In this document: in pieces, positions 1 through 5,798 of the stretch
Position numbering within the stretch: position 1 is the first letter of the stretch
How the letters are laid out: each line of letters begins with the position of its first letter
Source of the DNA: a virus
Reading direction: 5' to 3' (one strand)
Virus record (IMG/VR): IMGVR_UViG_3300047370_000267
Coordinates: 1-20,897 of that record
Length of the DNA: 20,897 bases
The notes under the pieces: generated by a model
Databases searched by the model: none
What the model saw: only the letters and a program-made list of their open reading frames with translations
Told to the model about the DNA's origin: nothing
Translations under genes and position numbers: made by a program

Positions 1-346
1 TCTTATAACCCTCACGAACAAACTTGCCACCTGGCAAATGTGCCTCAAATTTATCACACACTTGTTCTACTGTCTCAGATGGACAAAGATGTTTAAACTT
101 AAATGACCATGAATATGAGGAGTCACAGCCTTTATCAAACACAGGAAGTTCCTCAACATTTGAAATACTATCAGGATCTACATCCTTGTATGGAAGTTCC
201 CATGTATTTTCATCGGCGGGATTTGTTTGACCAAAGCCATTACATTCAAGATTACAACCAAAGAAACGTAACCACACAGAAGGTTTACCTGCGAGTTCGG
301 CTTCACCTTGGAAGCTAAAGAATATTTCGGAATATTTTACATTCAT
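1..346 (-). CDS. queE: 7-carboxy-7-deazaguanine synthase QueE, 5' part (cut by window edge)
   Basis: Reading from ATG at 346 to the left edge gives 115 residues of an unfinished frame. QueE is a radical-SAM enzyme that turns 6-carboxytetrahydropterin into 7-carboxy-7-deazaguanine, a step towards queuosine or deazaguanine-modified DNA. The N-terminus shows YSEIFFSFQGEAELAGKPSV (residues 5-24), the QueE 'S.QGEG..G.P' signature, then WLRFFGCNLEC (25-35). Cys31 and Cys35 form CX3C. The third cluster cysteine appears to be Cys74 in KGCDSSYSW, matching the 'CDSxxxW' that follows the last cysteine in bacterial QueE, so about 38 residues separate Cys35 from Cys74. No Shine-Dalgarno is visible before the ATG. 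The gene follows gp55 after a 40-base gap that holds two sigma70-type promoters. The catalytic middle and C-terminus lie outside the window. QueE is well supported; a related radical-SAM activase is less likely. Confidence 0.88.
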   Translation of the reverse strand, partial: MNVKYSEIFFSFQGEAELAGKPSVWLRFFGCNLECNGFGQTNPADENTWELPYKDVDPDSISNVEELPVFDKGCDSSYSWSFKFKHLCPSETVEQVCDKFEAHLPGGKFVREGYK

Positions 347-353
347 AATAAAC

Positions 354-397
354 TTTATACACTAATTAATTATAAAAGTCAAGTATTTAATTGTCCA
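354..397 (-). promoter_or_regulatory. Two overlapping sigma70-type promoters for queE
   Basis: On the minus strand TGGACA (397-392), a 17-base spacer and TATAAT (374-369) form a near-consensus promoter whose start would fall near 362, giving a leader of about 16 bases. A second pair, TTGACT (382-377), 17 bases and TATAAA (359-354), overlaps it and would start almost at the queE ATG. The first -35 box lies inside the last codons of gp55. No TATAAATA late octamer is present, so queE is probably read early by host-type polymerase. Confidence 0.6.
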
Positions 398-983
398 ATT
401 CTTTGAGTGCATCAATTTTTTCTTTTGCATACTCAATTGCTTGTTTATCATCCAAATATTTTGGACGGCGTTTTACTAACTTTTGGTCAGCGTGTTTTTC
501 ATTCAACGAATTGGCTTCGTCAACTTGTTTACGCATATAGTCCAAAAACTCTGTTGTGCCGGGGTCACCATCGGAGCCTTGTGTTAACAGCTCTTGCATA
601 TCAATACTTTGAATATACTTATACTTTGTATCCAATTGTTTCTTTTCCTTTTGAATACGGCGTAAAAAAGCATAATATGTAATTTGTGTAAAATATGCAA
701 ATGGATTCTTAGACTTTTCAGGATCAAAATTATCAATGTATGTAATACAATTTTCAATCCCATCCAAAATCATTTCGTCACGGAAAGTGTAATTAACAAA
801 GTTCGACTTGTAAGCAAGATGGTTTGCAATTTTAACCATACATTCTCCCAAGTAATTTGTTACCCGAGGTTTTTCCTCGCCCGCCGCTTCCGCGGCAAGA
901 CGTCTCTCTCGATATTCAGATATAGCTTTAAGGAACTCTTTGTTGTCAATGTAGTGAGCTCCCTTCTCACGTTTTTTAGGCAT
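387..983 (-). CDS. 55: Late-transcription sigma factor gp55
   Basis: 198 residues, close to T4 gp55 (185). gp55 is the small sigma70-family protein that directs host RNA polymerase to late promoters (TATAAATA) and works with the sliding clamp and co-activator gp33. Residues 60-115 (SNFVNYTFRDEMILDGIENC and on through FDPEK, NPFAYFTQITYYAFLRRIQK) are the sigma region-2-like block typical of marine T4-like gp55. The flanks (1-45 and 140-198) are charged and variable. The start at 983 is supported by GGAGGA ten bases upstream in a 69-base gap after the preceding gene. Seven late-promoter octamers elsewhere in the window are its expected targets. No clear clamp-binding hydrophobic tail is visible in the C-terminal residues, which are mostly charged. 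Confidence 0.93.
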   Translation of the reverse strand: MPKKREKGAHYIDNKEFLKAISEYRERRLAAEAAGEEKPRVTNYLGECMVKIANHLAYKSNFVNYTFRDEMILDGIENCITYIDNFDPEKSKNPFAYFTQITYYAFLRRIQKEKKQLDTKYKYIQSIDMQELLTQGSDGDPGTTEFLDYMRKQVDEANSLNEKHADQKLVKRRPKYLDDKQAIEYAKEKIDALKELDN

Positions 984-1009
984 ATTGGTCCTCCATCATA
1001 ATTTAGTGC

Positions 1010-1039
1010 TTGACTTCTTTGTGGTTCTATGTGTATAAT
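1010..1039 (+). promoter_or_regulatory. Putative sigma70-type promoter antisense to the late-region genes
   Basis: In the gap between gp55 and the 126-residue gene, the plus strand reads TTGACT (1010-1015), 18 bases, TATAAT (1034-1039). Transcription would start near 1046 and run against the 126-residue gene and uvsW. No plausible plus-strand protein follows, so any product would be an antisense or small RNA. This rests on sequence match alone. Confidence 0.35.
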
Positions 1040-1052
1040 CGCTCTGTAGCGT

Positions 1053-1433
1053 TTAGGAAATCTTATTATCCTTTTGTGCTTCTGCATACTGTATTAGTGT
1101 TTCAATCTCTTCTTCAATTTCTGCTTGTTCTACTTCTGTTTCAAAAAATAAAACATTTACCATTTTTTCATAACCCTCGACAAATTCTTCTTTTAAGTCA
1201 ACCACCGTTGTGATGCGGCGGGCGTTAATCGACATCAGTGTCTCGTCTGAAATGCTGATCCAAGGTTTCATAGAATATTTTTCAATAACCTGCTCTCCCT
1301 TAAGATGAGCCTCAGAAATAATTTCAATCGGATATAATATCTGAACAAAATTATTTTCTGTAAAATCATCTTCCATGGTTGCAACTACAGTTTCGCCGCT
1401 TTCAAACTTAATTACTTTTATTTGATTGTCCAT
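1053..1433 (-). CDS. Small conserved phage protein, possible Sm-like fold
   Basis: 126 residues. The N-terminal part, IKVIKFESGETVVATMED (residues 5-22), followed by FVQILYPIEI and a later 'SMKPWISISDETLMSINARR' block, has the look of an Sm/LSm-like beta barrel: strand, G-E-x-V-V-A turn, 'P.eI', then a final strand pair. The C-terminus (about 85-126) is an acidic helix rich in Glu. The start codon overlaps the end of uvsW by 26 bases with no obvious Shine-Dalgarno, so translation is probably coupled to uvsW. A small protein at this place between uvsW and gene 55 is common in marine T4-like phages, but its function is unknown to me. The Sm-like call is an inference from pattern only. Confidence 0.7.
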   Translation of the reverse strand: MDNQIKVIKFESGETVVATMEDDFTENNFVQILYPIEIISEAHLKGEQVIEKYSMKPWISISDETLMSINARRITTVVDLKEEFVEGYEKMVNVLFFETEVEQAEIEEEIETLIQYAEAQKDNKIS

Positions 1434-2907
1434 TAGTTGGTAACCTTACTAGTTTATATTTAAAACCTTCTTCATTATATAACTTAACACGTTCAATCAT
1501 ATGATTCAATGTATAATTCTTCTTGGATTTCCAAGAGAGATCATCGCCAACATCATACAAATTACAGGAAGTTTTATTATCACCTAATCTCAAGCCTCTA
1601 CCAATTGACTGTAGATTTCTAATTCTACTTTTAGATGGCGATGCGAAAACAACATTATGCAAGTTCTTTATATTTATGCCTGTTGAGAACGTGCCATATG
1701 AGGCAATAATAATTGCATCGTTTGCTTTTTCAGTAAGTTCTCTAATTTTTTCACGTTGGTCAGTTTCAGTTCCGCCATAAACAAAATATACTGGGCGGGG
1801 GTCCTCAACCTTTTGTTTTACTCTGTCAAATAAATGGCGACCATGTTTGTCAACAAATTGAAAAAGGACTAATGTATTTCCCTTTTGTGAGGCTGTTAAA
1901 TTAGTTAAGATAGAATTTCTTTTAGGATGTGCTACAAGAAAATCCATTTCCTCTTGGTATGTCATATCCTTAACTGCCTTACGATCCTCATCTGAGTATT
2001 CTAACATAAGACATGTGACATTTAGATTAGCAAGTGAGCCTTTATCAATAAGTGTTTTTGTTGTTGTAACTTTGTAAACACGACCAAAGCATCCTTCAAG
2101 AACAAGTTTGTGTGTCTTTGTTCCGTCCAATGTGCCTGTAGTCCCTATACGATGTTTTGCACTTAGACACTTATTCATAATACCTGTCAGCGACTTTGCC
2201 TTAAACAAGTGTGCCTCGTCACCATATACAGCATCAAACTTTTCATACCATTTTTTAGGAAACTTGTAAATAGACTGCCACGTTGAAATAGTAATAGGAA
2301 ATTCATTAGACTTTTCTTTGCCACCATAGATACGATGACAGTTTTCACTAACCATCCATTCATCGTCACTTGCATAATCCTGGAAGTCACTATACATTTG
2401 TTCTACAAGGGACGTTGTAGGGACAATAAGTAATTGTTTTTTATTCCTTGCTTGTAAGTAACGTATGAGAACATAAAGAATAAGGGACTTACCACTTGCC
2501 GTAGGTGACAACAACAATGCCCTGCCTGTTCTAATACTTTCAGCAATAGCCTCAATCTGATAATCTCGTATTTCAATAGGCTTGCCGCCACTATGTAACT
2601 TCAAAGACTCTGCAAATTTTTTAACATATTCAGTTGAAACAGGGTCACCAACATCTTCAACATCAACATTAATTTTGTATTCTAGTTGTCCAGCAAATTC
2701 CTCAAGATAACTTAGAAGCCCTACAGGCAATTCTTTTGCGTATATGTTAAACAGTCTTGCTTTACCATCCCACATACGAGAACGATATGCAGGCATAAAT
2801 TTTGCGCCTGGAACCTCAAATGTAAAGAAGTCGTTAATTTCCTGTGCAACACTTACGTCACACTCTACATTAAGACTTGCTTCATTCTTTTTGGTTACTG
2901 TAATCAT
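1408..2907 (-). CDS. uvsW: UvsW RNA-DNA and recombination helicase
   Basis: 499 residues, against 503 in T4. UvsW is a superfamily 2 helicase that unwinds R-loops and branched DNA, helps switch replication from origin to recombination mode, and repairs stalled forks. Visible motifs in order: an N-terminal DNA-binding domain (about 1-100), Q-like IRDYQIEAI (113-121), Walker A SPTASGKS (134-141), motif Ia IVPTTSLVEQ (161-170), DEAH box GDEAH (229-233), motif III TTGTL (256-260), motif V STGINIKNL (408-416) and motif VI QSIGRGLR (433-440). All key residues are intact. The start ATG overlaps the uvsY stop (TAATG), as expected for a translationally coupled recombination pair. The downstream gene overlaps its 3' end. 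Confidence 0.95.
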   Translation of the reverse strand: MITVTKKNEASLNVECDVSVAQEINDFFTFEVPGAKFMPAYRSRMWDGKARLFNIYAKELPVGLLSYLEEFAGQLEYKINVDVEDVGDPVSTEYVKKFAESLKLHSGGKPIEIRDYQIEAIAESIRTGRALLLSPTASGKSLILYVLIRYLQARNKKQLLIVPTTSLVEQMYSDFQDYASDDEWMVSENCHRIYGGKEKSNEFPITISTWQSIYKFPKKWYEKFDAVYGDEAHLFKAKSLTGIMNKCLSAKHRIGTTGTLDGTKTHKLVLEGCFGRVYKVTTTKTLIDKGSLANLNVTCLMLEYSDEDRKAVKDMTYQEEMDFLVAHPKRNSILTNLTASQKGNTLVLFQFVDKHGRHLFDRVKQKVEDPRPVYFVYGGTETDQREKIRELTEKANDAIIIASYGTFSTGINIKNLHNVVFASPSKSRIRNLQSIGRGLRLGDNKTSCNLYDVGDDLSWKSKKNYTLNHMIERVKLYNEEGFKYKLVRLPTNGQSNKSN

Positions 2908-3350
2908 TACATAAGACCGTTTGTAAATTTAGTCCATTCAATACTGTTCTTAATATCCCATGTGCGACTATTTAGATAACGCATAACACGCTCTAAGAAG
3001 TCTGCCACTGTTCTAATATATTCTACTTTGTTTGTTTGCTCAATGACATCATCATCCGCATCCAACATATCGTTCATATCTTGTTTCAATGGTTTAGGAC
3101 CAAGATACTGTTCCCAACTTAAAGCATCAAGCTCTTGTTTACTAAGTTCACCACGATAATATTGCATTTTAACACGGCGCAGTTTTAGTAAAGCTGCCTC
3201 AGACTTACGCAATTGTAAACGAACATTAGACATGTGATTAAGATACTTGGAGTGTAGTTCTGGTATCCGTGTGCTTTCAGAACCGAGATTGAGTTCATCA
3301 ATCTTACTATCTTCAGCCCATGTTTCTTGAAGTTCTTTCAATGTAATCAT
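2907..3350 (-). CDS. uvsY: UvsY recombination mediator
   Basis: 147 residues, close to T4 UvsY (137). UvsY loads the UvsX recombinase onto single-stranded DNA coated with gp32. The protein begins with the family-typical MITLKELQETWAEDSKID and carries a long charged helical centre (about 35-75, LHSKYLNHMSNVRLQLRKSE onward), then a C-terminal segment with RTVADFLERVMRYLNSRTWD. Position between gene 3 and uvsW is the usual T4-like order, except that a cupin gene is inserted just before it. Its ATG overlaps the cupin stop (ATGA), and its own stop overlaps the uvsW start, so cupin, uvsY and uvsW look like one translationally coupled unit behind the late promoter at 3761-3768. Confidence 0.93.
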   Translation of the reverse strand: MITLKELQETWAEDSKIDELNLGSESTRIPELHSKYLNHMSNVRLQLRKSEAALLKLRRVKMQYYRGELSKQELDALSWEQYLGPKPLKQDMNDMLDADDDVIEQTNKVEYIRTVADFLERVMRYLNSRTWDIKNSIEWTKFTNGLM

Positions 3351-3742
3351 AATAATACTTTATCATCTTTGTCCAAATAAGGACCTTGTTTTACTTCGAT
3401 GATCTCACCTTCTTCTAAAAATTCAAATCCATGACCGCCTGAAACTAACAAAACCACATCACCTTTGCGTAATATTTTAATTGAAAAAAGTTTGTGGTCA
3501 TCATCATAAAAATTAACTTGTATAATACCTGATTTTACAAAAAGAGTTTCCTGTGTTTTGGAAATCTCTCTAACAACCTCACGATGTTCATGCGGAGGTA
3601 TCACATGTCCTTTCGGGCGTTTCATATAACCTAATTGTTGTGATGATTCGTTAGGTGTGAAAAAATGAATACCATCTTTTTCAAAATCATTTCGTAAAAT
3701 GATAGCTCTTGTTTCACCATTTAATATTACATTATCAATCAT
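3347..3742 (-). CDS. Cupin-fold protein
   Basis: 131 residues forming one cupin domain. Motif 1 is seen as GHVIPPHEHREV (45-56) with His46, His51 and His53, then Glu66 and Gly72. Motif 2 is GDVVLLVSGGHGFEF (94-108) with His104. These give a typical metal site. Small cupins of this kind are common beside sugar-nucleotide and surface-glycan genes in bacteria, where some act as sugar isomerases or epimerases, but the sequence does not fix a reaction. The gene sits between gene 3 and uvsY, where marine T4-like phages usually have no gene. It has its own late promoter 18 bases upstream and shares ATGA with uvsY. No strong Shine-Dalgarno is visible (TAGGT only). It may belong functionally with the glycosyltransferase-like cluster at the other end of the window. 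Confidence 0.85.
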   Translation of the reverse strand: MIDNVILNGETRAIILRNDFEKDGIHFFTPNESSQQLGYMKRPKGHVIPPHEHREVVREISKTQETLFVKSGIIQVNFYDDDHKLFSIKILRKGDVVLLVSGGHGFEFLEEGEIIEVKQGPYLDKDDKVLL

Positions 3743-3760
3743 ACATACCTACAAGAAGGT

Positions 3761-3768
3761 TATTTATA
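3761..3768 (-). promoter_or_regulatory. Late promoter TATAAATA (cupin-uvsY-uvsW)
   Basis: Exact T4-type late octamer on the minus strand, 18 bases before the cupin start codon and just after gene 3. It places the cupin and, by read-through, uvsY and uvsW under gp55 control. Confidence 0.75.
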
Positions 3769-3804
3769 AGTAAGTTAGCACGGAACGGTATAGAAGTCTA
3801 TATG

Positions 3805-4386
3805 TTAGGTGACCGTTTCGATTTTAAACAATCTGTATCTAAACGCGGCAACACCAACAAAATAGTTTTGGTCGCCAGAACTAATATCAAAATCTAAGCC
3901 TTCAAGACTGATAGTGAAAACATCTGTAAATGAAATTCTAAGATTGGGATTGTTATTAGAATCAAGGACAAACAAATCTGCATCACTAAATTGTGCGGAT
4001 TCCTTGCCCCTACCATTAGGAAAGCGGTATGACTGACTATCAATAAGGTCTGTAAATTGTTGATGACTTTCAGGTGAGCCTAGTCCGAGTAACCAATTGT
4101 AAAGTTCATTGTAGTTTGCCATGTCCTCTTGAACAAGGAATCGAATGACAAGTTCACCAAACTGTAATTTTTCACCTGGAAAAACAAGTGTAGACAAAGG
4201 TGTTTCTACAGTAGGACTTCCAATTGAAACTTGTGGTAAGTTGGCTGCCTGACAAAAGAAAGAAACATTAGGAATATTATGAACCTGAAATCTAAAACCA
4301 TTCGGTCTGAGAAAGTCCAGTTCTTGTGGATTGCCTGGATCGTTTTGTCCTGCTTCTTGAACACTAGTGATAGGATTATAAGCCAT
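3805..4386 (-). CDS. 3: Tail completion and sheath stabiliser protein gp3
   Basis: 193 residues, against 176 in T4. gp3 forms the terminator ring on the end of the tail tube. The sequence has the marine T4-like gp3 pattern: ELDFLRPNGFRFQVHNIPNV (22-41), FFCQAANLPQV, PLSTLVFPGEKLQFGEL, an ELYNWLLGLG block and a C-terminal SDADLFVLDSNNNPNLRISF segment ending in strands 'VAAFRYRLFKIE'. This layout resembles tail-tube-fold proteins. Start is supported by AAGGAG eight bases upstream. It stands alone between the gene 23 terminator and the cupin late promoter, with its own late promoter 17 bases before the ATG. Some annotations would call this family only a virion structural protein. Confidence 0.85.
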   Translation of the reverse strand: MAYNPITSVQEAGQNDPGNPQELDFLRPNGFRFQVHNIPNVSFFCQAANLPQVSIGSPTVETPLSTLVFPGEKLQFGELVIRFLVQEDMANYNELYNWLLGLGSPESHQQFTDLIDSQSYRFPNGRGKESAQFSDADLFVLDSNNNPNLRISFTDVFTISLEGLDFDISSGDQNYFVGVAAFRYRLFKIETVT

Positions 4387-4403
4387 TGTTTCTCCTTATA
4401 CCA

Positions 4404-4411
4404 TATTTATA
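4404..4411 (-). promoter_or_regulatory. Late promoter TATAAATA (gene 3)
   Basis: Exact late octamer on the minus strand, 17 bases before the gene 3 start and 12 bases beyond the hairpin of the gene 23 terminator. Confidence 0.8.
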
Positions 4412-4417
4412 ACGAAA

Positions 4418-4445
4418 GGAAAACCCCGGAACATAAGTTCCAGGG
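4418..4445 (-). terminator. Intrinsic terminator after gene 23
   Basis: On the minus strand, CCCTGGAAC (4445-4437) and GTTCCGGGG (4432-4424) form a 9-bp stem with one G-U pair and a TTAT loop, followed at once by TTTTCC. It lies 43 bases past the gene 23 stop and before the gene 3 late promoter, so it should end the highly expressed capsid transcript. Confidence 0.85.
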
Positions 4446-4488
4446 CCTCCTCAATAAGTGCCGCTTAACACGGTCTTATTATTTTAGC

Positions 4489-5754
4489 TTACATCAGGTT
4501 AGTAACTTTAACGCTTCTGTAATACTGGTTACGGTCTGCTGTAAATGTATCAGCATCTGTTGTGCCGTCAGACTGTGTAACGTATGGGTTAGCGACCATG
4601 CCGTAGCGTGTCTTAAAGCCGATTTTTGGCTGGAAGGTGCTAGGGTCAAGAGCGCGGACCATTTGCAGTGGGACGTATGGGCAGTAGAACAGACCAGCGT
4701 CATATGCAGATGAACCTTTATAACCTACAACGTAGAACTGACTTGCGGCGCCAGTGTTTGCACTGTATGGGTCGATATAAACTTTGTAGCGACCATTCAA
4801 TGTACCAGCAAATGTGTTGCCTGTGTCATCAACATTAAGGTTTGTGTCAAGGGCAGGAGTGTAATCAAGAACACCAGCCATTGCAAGGGCACTAGCAACA
4901 TCTGAAGAACAGATGATGAAGTTACCTTTACCGCGACGTGTGTCTTGTGCGATTACGTTGGCGTCACGTTCAATGTTGAACAACAAGCCTTTGAAACGCT
5001 CAACGCTCCAACGACCATTTGAATCAACGTCAAGGTCAAACGTGCCGGCAGTAGCCGTGCTAGCAGAACCAGTTTTAGCAACTTTGTAAATTGTTCTGAT
5101 AACTTCACGGTTAATTTCAGCCAGGATTTCCTGTGACAAAATGTTTGACAACTCAGACTCAGCATCGAGACCATGAACAGCTTTCAGGTCCTGAGCAAGC
5201 TCGATTGTGTATTCTGCTTTCAGGGCGCGTGTTTTAGCCGTTACAGTTGTTTTCTCGATTGAGAAAGCCATTTCGTTGAGTGTAGTTCCGTCACCAAAAC
5301 CTTCACCAGTTGCAGTTGCAACGCCGGTGCCTGTTGTGTATGTGCCGTCTACTGGGTTAGAACCGGCGTGTGTGCCTGCGCCAGCGAAGTCAGTATCGGC
5401 TTCGTTGAACAGAGCTTCTGTGCCAGTTTGTGAGGCGTAATGTGATTTCATTGCAAAGATAAGTCCTGTTGGACCTGTCATTGGCTGAACACCACATACG
5501 TCATATGCCATCAGGTTAGGCAATGCACGACGGACCAGTGAAATTAATACTGGATCGTAGTTATCAATGCTTGAACCTGTTTTGTTTTCATGTGTTGCTT
5601 CGAAAACAGCCTGACGCTCTTCGCGGATGGCTTTCTCTTGGTTTTCGAGAACAACAGTAGTAACAGCACGTTTGTGCGGGTCTTTAATGGAACCCAATTC
5701 TGGGTGCTCCAGGACTGGTTCCCACTTCTTTTGAAGTTCTTCTGAGAGATACAT
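4489..5754 (-). CDS. 23: Major capsid protein gp23
   Basis: 421 residues, shorter than T4 gp23 (521) but in the range for marine relatives. gp23 forms the hexamers of the head and is cut by gp21 during maturation. The diagnostic block ALPNLMAYDVCGVQPMTGPT (77-96) followed by GLIFAMKSHY is nearly invariant in T4-like capsids. The C-terminal part has the expected FKTRYGMVANPY segment. The N-terminal 60 or so residues are helical and charged (EELQKKWEPVLEHPELGSIK) and should be the removed propeptide. VFE/A at about residue 52 is one candidate gp21 cleavage site, but this is not certain. The start has AGAGGA upstream. A late promoter lies 31 bases before the ATG and a strong terminator follows the stop. 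Confidence 0.97.
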   Translation of the reverse strand: MYLSEELQKKWEPVLEHPELGSIKDPHKRAVTTVVLENQEKAIREERQAVFEATHENKTGSSIDNYDPVLISLVRRALPNLMAYDVCGVQPMTGPTGLIFAMKSHYASQTGTEALFNEADTDFAGAGTHAGSNPVDGTYTTGTGVATATGEGFGDGTTLNEMAFSIEKTTVTAKTRALKAEYTIELAQDLKAVHGLDAESELSNILSQEILAEINREVIRTIYKVAKTGSASTATAGTFDLDVDSNGRWSVERFKGLLFNIERDANVIAQDTRRGKGNFIICSSDVASALAMAGVLDYTPALDTNLNVDDTGNTFAGTLNGRYKVYIDPYSANTGAASQFYVVGYKGSSAYDAGLFYCPYVPLQMVRALDPSTFQPKIGFKTRYGMVANPYVTQSDGTTDADTFTADRNQYYRSVKVTNLM

Positions 5755-5785
5755 TTTTGTTTCCTCTGTTTAGTTGGTTATATAT

Positions 5786-5793
5786 TATTTATA
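5786..5793 (-). promoter_or_regulatory. Late promoter TATAAATA (gene 23)
   Basis: Exact late octamer on the minus strand, 31 bases before the gene 23 ATG, in the 44-base gap after gene 22. With the terminator at 4418-4445 it defines a separate capsid-protein transcript. Confidence 0.85.
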
Positions 5794-5798
5794 AAAAA

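Noticed and set aside
24-318. Two short plus-strand frames at the left edge
   Set aside because: The minus strand here encodes a clear QueE N-terminus, so these frames are shadows.
1040-1051. Small hairpin CGCT-CTGT-AGCG after the 126-residue gene as a terminator
   Set aside because: Only four base pairs and no T-run on either strand.
3789-3802. Palindrome TATAGAAGTCTATA as a gene 3 terminator
   Set aside because: The stem is AT-rich with a two-base loop and no following T-run on the minus strand; it also overlaps coding sequence closely.
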